Shown: positions 1 through 12,729, counted from the first letter of the stretch. The stretch is 64,000 nt of DNA from Malacoplasma muris (GCF_046774425.1 NZ_CP177248.1:682001-746000); one strand, 5' to 3'. Numbers and translations are program-made. The notes: generated by a model from the letters alone, not told the origin.

Positions 1-1420
1 ATAAAAATTGCAACAACATAACAATAAATTCTTTTGTTGTATTATTATCGTTGTTAAAAAACATGTTTAATAATTTTAAAAAACCATCAACTTGTTCTTT
101 TGACATGTTGGGTTTAATTGGTGTTAAAATTGTGTCTACTAAATCAGTTAATTGCCCTAAAACACCAGATAATAATCTTTTTAAAACATTTGATAGACTT
201 TTTTTATGGGTCACTAAAATATCTAAAATACCTTTACCAGTATGAACACTTTGTAATAAATCAACTATTATAGGAGATAATTCTTTTGGAATTACTCCAA
301 AATCTTCAAGAAGTTTAACTAATGGTTTAGATGTATCATTTAAAAATTGACCAATAGTGGGATCTTTTTTTAAAGATTCAAAAATCAATGCTAACTGAGG
401 AAGGGCAACAAATGCTTTATTTGTGTTTTCCATAGCAGTTGCTTCAATATTTTCTTTAATTACACTAGTATCTAACTTTTGCATAAATTCTAAAGCATTT
501 TGATCTGTTTTTGTATCAACATTTTCATCAGTAGTTAAATTTAAAAATTCGATCATATAAGAAAATGAATTTGATGTAATTGTTGGATTAAAAGAATCTA
601 ATGCAATTGATTTATTGTCAAAATTTAAAGTTGCTTTTGGTATTTGTCATCCTAAAAAAAATCTTTTATTATAAACATTAATAATATTTTTTATTGGTTG
701 GTCTATTGCAGATATTTTTAAACTATAATTTTTATTTGGAATTAATTCAAAATTATTGTTATCAGTTAATTTAAATATAATATTATTTTTTCTAACATTC
801 TTAATAGAAAAATCAATATCAAAACTTATTTTATTTGTAAGCGAATTAAAATTAATATTTTTGTTTTTGATTTCAATATCAAAATTACTTTCATTTGTAT
901 AATAAATTGAAAGCATTCAGTAATAAACATCATACAAAAATGTTAAATTACTTGGTGTAGGAATTGGAGACAAAAAGTCTTTATTTGAATTGTTAATAGA
1001 ATTATTAAAATCAGTTACATATTCATTAAAATTAAAATTCTCTAAAAAATTGTTAGCATTTTGTTTAATACCAACTGAAACAGTTTTTTGTTCAAAACCA
1101 TCACGCTCATGAATATATTTATATACACCATTTTCATCATTACTTGGTAGTTTATAATCTAAAAAATTTATATTATTGGTCACAACATTTAAATGTAACT
1201 GTGTTTTGTTTTTATTTTCTTCTAACTGTTTAAATTCAGTAGGTAACAAACCAATTTTATAATCTTGATTATTCTTGTTATCACCATCTTCAAAATCAAC
1301 AACATCACCTTTTGTATAATTTAAGTATTGTTTGCTACAAGAAGCTATAGCAGGTGACAATATTGTAGCAACTAAACCACAAGATATAATTGATAGTAAA
1401 TGTTTAATTTTTTTATTCAT
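1..1420 (-). CDS. Large paralogous surface lipoprotein, C-terminal part outside the window
   Basis: The start is an ATG at 1420, followed by a lysine-rich n-region, a hydrophobic stretch and a lipobox ending AIASC, so the protein should be lipid-anchored on the outer face of the membrane. UGA codons (for example at 914-916 and 647-649) are read as Trp; the frame then stays open to the left edge, about 473 residues. It aligns along its length with the two genes upstream of it on the same strand: shared blocks include a LDYKLPS-type segment near residue 80, WMLSIYY near 168 and MIEFLNL near 290. I recognise no enzymatic domain. The Shine-Dalgarno is weak (GGGAAAA), unlike the GAGG of the neighbouring copy at 4877. 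Function unknown; a variable surface antigen is an inference from lipoprotein plus tandem family. Confidence 0.85.
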
Positions 1421-1502
1421 ATATTCTATTTTCCCATTTAAACAAACTAGACATCCTATATTTTATTACTTAATTTTATAATAGTAAAATAATTAATAAT
1501 AT

Positions 1503-1547
1503 AAAAAAATACATGTTTTCTATATATAAGAAACATGTATTTTTTTA
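1503..1547 (-). terminator. Intrinsic terminator after the second lipoprotein gene
   Basis: A long inverted repeat, with arms around 1504-1518 and 1531-1546, overlaps the TAA at 1545-1547 and ends in a run of T on the minus strand. It separates two lipoprotein paralogues, so they are probably transcribed separately. Confidence 0.75.
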
Positions 1548-4500
1548 TAAATTTGGAATTTTTACTGCAATTCTTGGAGCCATAAATACTTTATTAAATA
1601 CATTTGAGAATTTATATGTTGATAATGAGTACTCATTGCCATTTCTAGTAGCATTAGTAAGATCTAATAACTTATTAGGTGCAATAACTGTTGCTTGAAA
1701 CATCATAAATTCAATACTTAAAGACAACTGTGTAGTTAAAGAATCAATGTGGCCAAGAATAACTACATCAGCTCCACCTTTAATATCTACAGTTTTTGTT
1801 ATTTTTAAATTAGTAATTGGTTTTATACTAACAAGAGTATTGTTTTTGTCTACACCACTTCCTAGCGAAAATAATTCATTTGCTAAGATATTAGAACTTT
1901 CATTACTAAAACTTGGAATTTGTCTTTCAAAAACTCCTTCAATTCTATTACCTCTACTGTCATTTACATGATCATAATAAATAGCAAAATCACGAACTGA
2001 TTGAATGTATGAAAACATATTATAGTATTGTGTGTATTTTTCAGAATTAAATTTTGGACTATTACTCAATGAAATAAGTTCTTTATTAAAATCCACATCA
2101 AGTCACTTAAATGTATTTCCTCTATAAAATACATTATTTGAAGGTTGATTAGAAACTGGTTTATTAGTGTCAACACCTATTAAATTCACATTAAATGTCA
2201 TTCTATTAACAAGAAGTTTTTGAACTAATTCTTTGACAATAGCAACGTTTTGTTTTGACTGTTTATTTGAGCCACTTTCATATTGAATAGATGCTGTTAC
2301 TTCAGAAATTCTTCAATCTGGGTGCTCTTTATTCATACTATTATCAGTATCTATATCTGCAAAATCATTCATATCTCATGCTGTAGACATTGCATTACTT
2401 ATAACACCTTTGTATGGTAAAGCTTGATCGAAATATGACTCAACATCCATAATACTATTAAATCCATGATAGCACTGACCATCTTTGCTATTTTGAGCAT
2501 AAATAAGTTTTCTATTATTAGACTTATACTCCATATTAAAACTATCACCAACTTCAAACATTAATTTTCTTGGAAACATTCTATATAGAATTCTATTTAA
2601 ATCTAAAGAAACATAACGTTGTTTTGTATAAAATGCAAAAGTACTTAATGCTCACTTTATCTTAACTCATTCTTCACCAGTTAATTTGTAAATTTCAATA
2701 TATAGTTTTGATGGAAGGACATTTAAAATAACATCAATATTAAACTTAAATGATTTTTTAAATACCAATTTGTACTTATATGTGAAGTTATAAACAAATG
2801 TTTGATTATTATAACTAACTTCTTGACCGTTAGGTAATTTAACAAAATTTCCAATAATATCAAAATTATTTCTGTCAGCTAGAAAATTAACTGCTCTTTT
2901 TAATTCTGTTACAACAGCTCAAGCATTAACGTAATTTACATATGGTCTATTAACTTCAAGAGAATAAGATTGTTTTATTAACTCGTACAATAAACTAGTA
3001 TTATCATTTCCAACATTTAAACCCATAGCATTTAAAAGAGAAATAACATTATCAAGTAATCATCAATTAGCAGTGTTATAACCAGTTTTTTTAATATCAA
3101 AAAGTTTATACAAAATCTTATTCTTATAATAAATAGAAGATGATGATCCATCAACACTTACATTACTTCTTGTTCTATCAGCCAGTGTTGTAAATATTGA
3201 AACTGCAGTTTTTAAGATATTTTTATCTATTTGTAAACCAAAATTATCCAATAACTTATATGTAGTGTCAAATAATTGATCATTAAATAATTTGTCAATA
3301 AAATCAAATACAAAAGGATTACCACTATTAATTAATTTACCATTTGCATCAAATTCACCTAATAAAAGTTTTAGTATAATAGATATTAATGTTTTAGTAT
3401 TATCATTGCTATCTGGGTAAATTAAATTTAACAAGTTTAAAAATACATCAACTTCTTCTTTATTCATTCCAACTTTAATTTTATTTACAAAATTATCAAT
3501 GATATCAGTAAACTCTCCAACTGTATCAACTAATAATTTTTTTAATCCACTTGATAAAGCAGCTTTATGCTTTTCAATAACTGTTAATAAACCTTGACCA
3601 GTATAAGCACTTTTTATCAAATCAGTAACAAGAGGAGATAACTCACTTGGAATCATATTAAATTCAAGCATTATATTAGCCAAAGGATCTGCTGATGCAT
3701 ATAAAAATTCACCAATTGTTGGATCTGTATCTAAAGAATCAAAAATTTTTCCAAGTGATGGTAAAACTTTAAAAGCCTTAGTAGTATTATCAAAAATTGT
3801 TCTTTCAATATTCTCTTTAATAGTATTTGTTTTTAAATTCTTCATAAAATTCATTGCATCAGCACTATTAGCTGTTGTATCACTTGTATCACTTGTTAAA
3901 TTTAAAAATTCAATCATATAAGTGAAAGTGCTTGAATTAATTGTTGGATTAAAATTATTGTAATTAAACTGATTATTATCAAAAGAAACTTGAATTGTTT
4001 GAAGGGATCAACCTAAAAAATATCTATTATCACTAACATTAATAACATTTTTAATTTTTTGGTTTACTGATCTCAAACTTAAATTATAAACTTTACCAGG
4101 TAATAAAGTGGTTTTTTTATCAAAATAATTAAACTCTATATTTATATTTCTCACATTTTTGATGGAAACAGTCACATCAAAACTAATATTATTATTATCT
4201 GAATTAAAATTTACATTACTGTTGATAATTCCAATATCAATATATTGCTTATTTGCATAATATAATTGAATAACTCAATAGTAAATATCATTCAAAAACA
4301 TTTGATTACTAGGATTTGGAATCTTAACATTTGAAGAATCACTGCTATTATTAGCTATATTTTTGTAACTATTAAAATCAAAACTCTTTAAAAAATCATC
4401 CTTATTTTGCTTTAAATTTTTGTTTAAAGTTAATTCCATATTTCTTTTAACAAGATCACCACGATCCTTTAAAAACCTATAAACACCCTTTTCATCAGTA

Positions 4501-4877
4501 CTAGGCAAATCATAATCTAAAAAATCAACAGTATTTTTTGCAGTCATCAAATGATATTTATTAGAATCTTTATTTTTTTCTAATTCTCTCATTTCAGTGG
4601 GCAATGAACCTCTTTTATTACCAATAATACCAGTATTTCCACCATTATTACCACCACTATTATCAGTTCCTGGTTCTATAGTTTCACCACCAATTGGAGA
4701 ATTATTATTGCTTCCACTAACATCTGTTGTAGTACTATTTTCCTTATCTGTTGCAAAATCACTATTCTTATTATAGTTAAATGTTTCTTTACAAAGAACA
4801 GCTATAGGAGTAACTGCAGAAGATGCAGCAATTAAACTTGTAAGTATAGTAATACTTGTTTTTGATTTAAGTTTCAT
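1545..4877 (-). CDS. Large paralogous surface lipoprotein (1110 aa)
   Basis: The start is ATG at 4877, preceded by GAGGTAAGATT, a good ribosome binding site. The signal peptide ends in AVLC, a mycoplasma lipobox, so Cys29 should carry the lipid. After it comes a low-complexity Asn/Ser/Gly/Thr linker (about residues 40-80) that the two neighbouring paralogues lack or have much shorter. The rest is the shared architecture: MIEFLNL block near residue 320, a long helical region, and a C-terminal domain ending in RIAVKIPNL. Several Trp are UGA. The length is nearly that of the copy at 5045-8269 (1074 aa). There are no catalytic motifs I can name. Role: surface-exposed lipoprotein of unknown function, possibly adhesion or immune interaction (inference). 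Confidence 0.9.
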
Positions 4878-5044
4878 AATCTTACCTCAATTACAACATA
4901 TAATAAAATATATTGTTCTATAATTCTATTATAAAAATTGAATTTATAAACATAAAATACAAATATAAAATTTTGCAAGTTAAATATTATATATCTTTAA
5001 TTAAAAACCAATATCTATATATAAATATTATATATTAAAAAATG

Positions 5045-8000
5045 TTAGAAATTTGGCATCTTAATTGCTATTCTAGGTACAAAGAAAGTTTTGTCAAAAA
5101 TATTTGAATAATTATAAGATGTTAAAGAATAATTATCTCCATTACGTGTCATACTAGATAAATCTAAAACTTTATTGGGTGTTATAACAGTAATCTGAAA
5201 CATCATCAATTTAACAGAAATTTGTAATTCTAATTTAAGTGGTTCTACAACACCAATACCTGTAATATCTGCACCACCTTTAATATTCACAATTTTTTCA
5301 AATGATAAATTCGAAATAGGTTTTGCACTAACTAATACATTTTCATTATTAATACCACTTCCTAATGTGAATAAATCATTTTTCAAAACAGCAATATCAT
5401 CAGATGAATAATTTGGAACTTGACTAACAAATTTATCACTTACAGTTTGTCCTTGATCATTAGACAAATAAGAATAATTAAATTCTTTTGATGTGTTGGT
5501 ATATTTAAACATATTTCAATAATCATCAAATTCTAATGATTGAAATTTTGGATTTTCACTCATAACAATTGGTTCCTGATTTAAGTCAACATCCAATCAT
5601 TTAAATGTATTTCCTTTATAAAACGCATCATTAGATGGAGGGTTTTCAATAGCTTTAGTTTCATCAATGCCAACTAAATTAATATTAAACTTCATTCTAT
5701 TAACAAATAATTTTTGAACAATTTCTTTTAATACATTGATATTTTGAGTTGATTGCTTATTAACTCCACTTTCATATTGAATATTTGCAACAACACCTGA
5801 TGCATTGTTTGGTGGGGTTTGATCCATGATATGATCATCATTTATTTCTTGAAAATCAGATACATTTCATGCATTGCTCATAATATTTGAAATTATTCCT
5901 TTATTTAAACTCACTTGATCAAAATATGATTCAACATCAATTATGCTATTAAATCCATGATAGCAGGTACCATCTTTATAATTTTGTGAATACAATAATT
6001 TTTTATTATTTAATTTATACTCCATGTTAAAACTATCACCTTCTGAAAAAGGTAATTTTTTTGGAAGCATTCTATATAGAACTCTTGTAAGATTAACTCT
6101 AACATATCTATTTCTTGTGTAAAACTTTAATTCTTGATTAAGTAACGTATAAGTTATTCATTCATTACCTGTAAGTTTATAAATCTCTATAAAAACATCT
6201 GATGGAAAAGCATTTATTATCACATCAAGATTAAATGTATAATTTTTTTTAAAAATTAATTTATAGTTGTAGTTAAAATTTGCCACAAAAGTGGTTTTAT
6301 CATATGTAACATTCTGTCCATCTTGTAATGGAACAAATGCACCTTGCACTTCAAAATTATCTTTATTTGAAAGAAAAATAAATGCATTTGCAATTTCATT
6401 AATTGCTGCAATTACATTTGCTTTATTTACATGAGATCTATTCAATGAATTAGCAAATGACTGGTGAAGCAATTCATAAATTAAATTAGTATTATCAGTT
6501 CCTACTTGTATTCCAAGTGAATTTAATATAACAATCATTTGATCCATCAATCATCATGTACCATTATTATTATCAGTGTATCTAATATCAAATAATTTCG
6601 ATATTATTTTTTCATTGTAATTAATAGAATTATTAATTGGTTCAGTAATTCCATTAGAATTTTTATTTCTAGCTGTTAATGTTTTATAAATAGAACCGAT
6701 AGCTTCAAAAAGAGTTTTATCAATTTTTAAACCTGTATTAGAAATAAGATTATATAAATTTTCCTTCAAATTATCACTTAATAAATAATCTAATAAATCA
6801 AATATATATGGATTTCCAGAACTATTAATTGAACCATCAGAATTAAAATCTCCTAATAAAAATTTAATCACTAAAGTGATAAACTGTTTTACAGGATCAT
6901 TTTCATCAGGAAAAAACATTGTTAATAATTTTAAAAATCCTTCTACTTCTTCTTTGTTCATTCCTGGTTTTATAGGAGATAAAATAGTATCAACTAAATC
7001 TGTTAAATTACCAAGAACTCCTGATAACAATTTCTTTAATGTGTTAGATAAATTTTTTTTGTGTTTAACAACAATGTCAAGTAAACCTACACCTGTATTT
7101 GCACTTTTTAAAATATCCTTAGTAATTTCTTTTAGTTCTTCAGGAAGAATATCAAATTTAAATAATATTTCTACTAATGGATCAGCAGTTTGATACAAAA
7201 ATTCACCTATAGTTAAATCATATTTCAATGCATTGAAAATTTTAGCAAAGTGAGGGAAAATATCAAAAGATTTATTTGTATTTTCCAAAATGTTATTAAC
7301 AACACTTTTTTCAATTACACTAGGACTTAAGTTTTTCATAAATTCAGCAGCTGTAGTATTGTTTGTTTGACTTGGATTTGTTTCAGATGTTAAATTTAAA
7401 AATTCAATCATATAAGAAAAAGAATTTGATGATTGTGTAGGATTAAATTTTTGATGCTCAAAACTCTTATCTAAAAAATTAACAGTAATTGTTGGTATTT
7501 GTCATCCTAAAAAAAATCTTCTATTATATATATTTATGATATTTTGAATTGGTTGTTTTTGAGCTTGAAGATTTAACTTATAAGTTTTATTTGAATCCAA
7601 TATAAATTTTTGATCAAATAAACCTATTACAATTTTGCTTTTTCTAATATTTTTAATAGTAAATGTTATATCAAAACTAATTGTATTATTAGCAATATCA
7701 AAATTAACAATATTGTTTTCTATTCCAACATCAAAACTTGAATCATTTTTGTAATATAGAGAAATCATTCAATAATAAATATCATTTAAAAAAGAATTAT
7801 TACTAGGAGATGGTATAGGTGACAGAAAAGTATTGTTTGTATTATTAAGAGAAGAATTAAAATCACTTCGATACTGAGAAAAATTGAATGATTGCAAAAA
7901 ATTACCAACATTTTGTTTAATACTAAGATTGATGTTTTTATATGTTAACCCACCTCTATCTCTAATGAATCTATAAACACCATTTTCATCAGTTGCAGGA

Positions 8001-8269
8001 AGGTTGTAATCAACAAAATTTATGCTATTTGTAACAGTCATTACATGCATTTCATTGAGTTTATTATTATTTTCAATTTCTAACAATTCAGAAGATAAAG
8101 TTCCTTTTTTATTAGAATCATTATTGTCATTTTTATCATTTTCAAGATCAACTATCTCACCTTTAGTAAAATTTAATTCATTTTTACAAGACATTAATGC
8201 AGGTAAAGCAACAATTGTTGCTAAACCTAATGATGATAGTAATGACAATTTTTTAAACCTTTTTTTCAT
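5045..8269 (-). CDS. Large paralogous surface lipoprotein (1074 aa)
   Basis: The start is ATG at 8269. The signal peptide ends ALMSC, a typical lipobox with Cys28 as the lipidated residue, followed by an acidic Asn/Asp/Lys linker. Conserved blocks are shared with the two genes downstream: NFVDYNLPATDENGVYRF near residue 80, YYWMISLYY near 167, MIEFLNL near 287 and the C-terminus RIAIKMPNF. It is the full-length copy nearest the probable start of the array. Reading UGA as Trp joins seven shorter open segments into one frame. The upstream region has only a weak SD (AGGTTAATT). No known domain; lipid-anchored surface protein of unknown function. Confidence 0.9.
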
Positions 8270-8390
8270 AATTAACCTATCTATACCAATATAAACACAA
8301 AAAAGTTTATATGTATTAAATAAATTACAATATATTATATATTTTTTTTAAAAAATGCAATAAATATAAGTAATATAGAAAAATAATAAA

Positions 8391-8418
8391 AACTTTATGT
8401 TTTAAAAAAACATAAAGA
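8391..8418 (-). terminator. Second intrinsic terminator downstream of the structured RNA
   Basis: Arms of about 10-11 bp (CTTTATGTTTT / AAAACATAAAG, 8393-8417) enclose a very short loop, followed on the minus strand by TTTTTATTATT. With the hairpin at 8513-8549 it makes a tandem stop between the RNA and the lipoprotein gene at 8269, which argues that the RNA is not simply a leader of that gene. Confidence 0.6.
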
Positions 8419-8512
8419 ATATAATCATTTAATAAATAAGATGTATTTTAAAAATTTATTTTAATTTATTTATTACATACAAATTTATAAGTTAATTTAG
8501 GAGTAAAAAAAA

Positions 8513-8757
8513 CAAAAAAACAGGATTCCCGATCAACCCTGTTTTTTTGACTTCATAACAATACACAAACTCAAACGAGCATTTTCTCGATAAAATTAAG
8601 ACACGAATTAGTAGTGTATTGCTACTTGGTGAATTGTGTAGAAACTAATTTTTATTAGATTAACCATTTGCCCTCTTTACGGCCTATATCCTGATGTCGG
8701 GAATCATTAGATAGTTGGTCAGGCTATTTAAATTGTTCCTAAGATCCATATAATATC
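8513..8757 (-). ncRNA. Structured small RNA of unrecognised family
   Basis: This non-coding stretch stands out by being visibly richer in G+C than everything around it. Read on the minus strand it starts after a TATTAT box (about 8760-8765) and ends in a strong terminator (arms 8514-8524 and 8538-8548, seven A and seven T flanking CAGG/CCTG). Between lie a perfect 9-bp long-range pairing (8697-8705 with 8524-8532), an 11-bp helix with one G-U (8556-8566 with 8614-8624), a CGAG/CTCG hairpin (8576-8589) and a CTAAT/ATTAG hairpin (8645-8658). I could not find the conserved cores of RNase P RNA, tmRNA, SRP RNA, T-box or common riboswitches. The exact 5' end is a guess; it could lie further upstream. 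Confidence 0.6.
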
Positions 8758-9026
8758 TTATTTTCAATCTAGAATTTTAGATTTTGTAAAAATGCGCATA
8801 TGTAATACATTATTACTAGCACTACACATATATATTAAACAATATTTTTATAATAATTTCAACTCTTCAAAAGTATTAATGAAAATAAAGCAACTAATTA
8901 ATACAAGATTTTATACAGACATAAATATTAATATTTTTTATTACAAATAACAGATTTACAAATTAATAATTAGTTTTTTTGTTTAATTACTATAATTATA
9001 AAGTATTGAAATTTTAAGGAATAATT
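8758..9026. other. AT-rich intergenic region upstream of leuS
   Basis: No coding frame is visible on either strand. A TATAAT at 8991-8996 is a plausible -10 box for leuS, and a TATTAT near 8760 could serve the divergent small RNA. I found no specifier-loop or antiterminator motif of a T-box leader before leuS. Confidence 0.5.
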
Positions 9027-11432
9027 ATGTATAATCACAACTTAAACGATAAAAAGTGAATAGAATACTGAAAATCAAATAAAACATATAAATTTGTTGA
9101 TGAAAAAAATAATAATAAAAAAATGTATATATTAGACATGTTTCCATATCCTAGTGGCAGTGGATTACATGTAGGTCATCCAAAAGGTTATACATTTACT
9201 GATGTTATAAGTAGATACAAAAAGATGAATGGTTATAACATCTTGCATCCTATGGGATGAGATGCTTTTGGTTTACCAGCTGAACAATATGCTTTAGAAA
9301 ACAAAAAACATCCTAGTGAATTCACAAATAAAAATATTGAAAAATTTAAGAATCAATTAATATCACTTGGTTATTGTTATGATTTTGAAAAAGAAGTTAA
9401 CACCACAGACCCTCAATTTTATAGATGGACACAATGAATTTTTGTCCAACTATATAAAAAAGGATTAGCTGAAATAAAAGATATTGATGTAAATTGATGT
9501 GAAGCATTAGGAACTGTTTTAGCTGATGAAGAAGTATTAACTGATTCTAAAGGAAACAAAGTATCAGAACGTGGAAAACACCCTGTTATAAAAAAACCAA
9601 TGAAACAATGGGTTTTAAAAATAACAAAATATGCTGATAAATTAATTGATGAACTTGAATTAACAGATTGACCTATTGGATTAAAAAATATCCAAACAAA
9701 TTGAATTGGAAGATCATTTGGAATAAACATAAATCTAAAGATTGAAAATGACAACAGAGATATAAAAGTGTTTACTTCTAGAAGTGATACTATTTTTGGA
9801 GTGACTTTTATAGGCGTTTCAATAGATCATTATTTAGTTAAAGATTTGATTAAAAGCGATAATAATCTTAAAAATTTTATTGATAAAATAGCATCTATAA
9901 AAGAGTATGAAAGAAATAAAATTGAAAATGAAAAAAATGGATATTTTTTAAATAAATATGCAATACATCCATTCACTAATAAGAAAATTCCAATTTATGT
10001 AACGGATTATGTATTATCAAATTATGGTAATGGAGCTATTATGGGGGTTCCAGCACATGATGAACGTGATTTTCTATTTGCTAAAAAATACAAATTACCA
10101 ATTATAAAAGTTATTGAAAATGAGAATGAATGTTATTGTGGTGATGGAAAACATATAAATTCTGATTTTATTAATGGATTAAATATCGCAATGGCAATAG
10201 AACAAGTTAATGAAAAAATTATTGCAGCAAAAATTGGTAACAAACAAGTTAATTACAAATTAAAAGATTGATTATTTAGTAGACAAAGATATTGAGGAGA
10301 ACCATTCCCTGTTTTATTTGATGATAATGGCAACATAATTATTGAAGAAAATTTACCTTTAACTTTACCTAATACCAACAATATTTCACCAAGCGGAGAT
10401 GGACAAAGTCCTTTAGCAAATTTAAGTTCATGAGTTAATGTTGAAATTGGTGGAAAAAAATATAAAAGAGAAACAAACACTATGCCTCAATGAGCTGGTA
10501 GCTGTTGATATTTTTTAGGTTATATCTTAAAAAAAGATGATGGCACATACATTCCACTAAATTCTTCAGAAGCATTTGAACTATTCAAAAAATGAATGCC
10601 TGTTGATTTGTATGTTGGCGGTCAAGAGCATGCAGTTCTTCATTTATTATATTCAAGATTTTGATATAAATTTTTGTATGATATAGAAATTGTTCCAAAT
10701 AAAGAACCATTCCAAAAAATTATAAATCAAGGAATGATTCTAAGAAATGGAGAAAAAATGTCTAAATCAAAAGGAAATGTAGTGAACCCTGATGATATTG
10801 TAAAAGATTATGGTGCAGATACATTAAGACTATATGAATTATTCATGGGACCTATATCAGCATCATTAGAGTGAATGGATGATGGTGTATTTGGAATTTA
10901 CAAATGAGTGCAAAGAGTATATAGGTTGTTTGAAACAAAAGAAATAATAGAAAATGTTAATAATGTCGAATTAACTAGTAAATACAATGAGTTTTTAAAA
11001 AATGTTACACAAAAAATTGAAGATTATGATTTGAACTTAGCAATAAGTGAAATGATGATTTTTATAAATGAATGTTATAAAGCTGACAAATTAGACATCA
11101 ATCAAATGCATAATTTTATTAAAGTGTTATCTTGTTTTGCACCATTTGTTGCCGAGGAAATAAATTTTAGTTTCCTAAAAAATAAAGAAAGTTTATTCTT
11201 TTCATCTTGACCAAAATATGATGAAACAAAGATAATAAAGAAAGATTTAAATATTCCAATTCAAATAAATGGAAAAATTAGAGATATATTAATTTCTCCA
11301 AATAATATTACTGAAGATCAAGTGTATCAATTAGCAGTTAAATTACCAAAAATCGCTCAACATTTAGAGGGCAAAACAATTGTTAAAAAGATATATGTAA
11401 AAGATAAAATTTTAAATCTGATTGTAAAATAA
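9027..11432 (+). CDS. leuS: Leucyl-tRNA synthetase
   Basis: Class I aminoacyl-tRNA synthetase that charges tRNA-Leu in the cytosol. The HIGH motif appears as HVGH within PYPSGSGLHVGHPKGY near residue 45, followed by HPMGWDAFGLPAEQ, where the conserved Trp is a UGA codon. The CP1 editing domain contains the GVPAHDERD segment (about residue 340) and KMSKS is exact within GEKMSKSKGN (about residue 578). At 801 residues the length is normal for bacterial LeuRS. The start ATG follows TAAGGAATAATT, a usable SD. First gene of a plus-strand group with rpmG and an aminopeptidase. Confidence 0.97.
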
Positions 11433-11495
11433 TGTATAATTTTATAGTGTTTAAAACCATAGTTTTGTATTTTATAACAGAGGAGAGGTATACTT

Positions 11496-11657
11496 ATGGC
11501 AGTTAAAAGAAGCATTAGATTAGAATGTAATGAATGTAAAGAAATAAACTATTTAACTTTTAAAAATTCTAAAAAACATCCAGATAAATTAGAACTAAAT
11601 AAATATTGTTCAAGATGTAAAAAAGCACAAGTTCATAAAGAAACTAAAAAGAAATAA
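11496..11657 (+). CDS. rpmG: 50S ribosomal protein L33
   Basis: A 53-residue basic protein of the large ribosomal subunit. Two Cys pairs (CNEC near residue 11 and CSRC near residue 38) show the zinc-binding form of L33. It has a strong SD (GAGGAGAGG) and lies 63 bp after leuS; a TATAAT just after the leuS stop could be its own promoter. The pattern RSIRLECNECKEINYLT and the K-rich tail are typical of the family. Confidence 0.95.
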   Translation: MAVKRSIRLECNECKEINYLTFKNSKKHPDKLELNKYCSRCKKAQVHKETKKK

Positions 11658-11676
11658 ATTTAGGTGCGTAATATTT

Positions 11677-12726
11677 ATGTTTAAATTTGAAGTGATAAAA
11701 ACAGCAATTAAAAATAATAATGCAGATGCTTTTCTTTTATTAAATGATACAAATAGATTTTGATTAACAGGATTTGAATCATCATTTGGGATAATAATTG
11801 TAACTATAAATAAAATATATTTATTTTTAGATATGAGATATTATCAAAAAGCTGTTGATAATATAAAAAGTCAAGACATTGAAATTATTGTTTTTAAAGG
11901 ATACAACCAAATTGTAGAAAAAATTCAAGAATTATCAATAGACAGATTACTAGTTGAAAAAGAAAGTTTTTTGATACAAGACTTTCTAAAATATAAAGAC
12001 TATATAAAAACTATTATTCCTTTTAATGGAGATATCTTAAGAATACAAAAAACAGATGATGAAATTCAAAAATTACAAAGAGCAGCTGATATAGCAAGTG
12101 AAACCCTTGAATGAATTAAAGATAAACTTGTACCAGGTGTAACAGAAATACAAATAGCCAATATGTTAACAAGTCATATGTTAGAATTAGGAGCATCAAA
12201 AAATTCATTTGAACCAATAGTTGCTAGTGGTCCAAATGGAGCATATCCACATCATCATCCAACTAATAGAGTAATTGAAAACAATGAATTTGTAACAATT
12301 GATATGGGTTGCATTTATGAAGGATATTGTTCAGATATAACAAGAACATTTGCTATTGGAACACCAGATTCTAAATTGATTGATGCATATAATAAAGTTT
12401 ATGAATCAAATGAAAAAGGAATTCAATCTATAAAACATAAAATGCTTGGAAAAGAAGTTGATAACATCTGTAGAGAAGTTATAGATAATAGTGAATTTAA
12501 TGGTTACTTTGTGCATTCAACAGGACACGGAGTAGGAATTAATGTTCATGAACTTCCAAATGTATCATCTGCATACGATAAACCACTAGAACATAACTCT
12601 ATTATTACTATTGAACCAGGAATATATATACCAGGTCTTGGTGGAATAAGAATTGAAGATATGGTTTTAGTAAAAAATGATAATAATCATGTTGTGTTAA
12701 CTACAGCAAGCAAAATTAAATTCTAA
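11677..12726 (+). CDS. Xaa-Pro aminopeptidase (M24 family)
   Basis: Cytosolic metallopeptidase of the pita-bread fold that removes N-terminal residues preceding proline. The N-terminal creatinase-like domain (residues 1-130) precedes the catalytic domain. Metal ligands are visible in order: Asp in TIDMGC, Asp in CSDITRTF, His in STGHGVGINVHE, Glu in TIEPGIY and Glu in GGIRIEDMV. The length of 349 aa is usual for the short bacterial PepP/PepQ-type enzymes. The ATG follows AGGTG by about ten bases and sits 20 bp after rpmG, so the two are probably cotranscribed. It could be called PepP or PepQ; sequence inspection alone does not separate them. Confidence 0.93.
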
Positions 12727-12729
12727 ATA

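Noticed and set aside
1421..1502. Invertible promoter before lipoprotein genes
   Set aside because: I compared the regions upstream of 1420, 4877 and 8269. They share AT-rich words, and two 13-base direct repeats occur near 4984-5030, but no matching inverted repeats flank a promoter.
8513..8757. RNase P RNA, tmRNA, SRP RNA or tracrRNA
   Set aside because: The conserved core sequences of the first three are absent. There is no CRISPR array or cas gene in the window to support a tracrRNA.
8758..9026. T-box leader of leuS
   Set aside because: No specifier-loop or TGG-N-ACCGCG-like antiterminator sequence is present on the plus strand, and the structured RNA nearby is on the opposite strand.
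9027..11432. Many short genes or pseudogenes created by in-frame TGA
   Set aside because: TGA falls at conserved Trp positions in LeuRS, TyrRS, AtpA, AtpB and others, so these are single intact genes under code 4.
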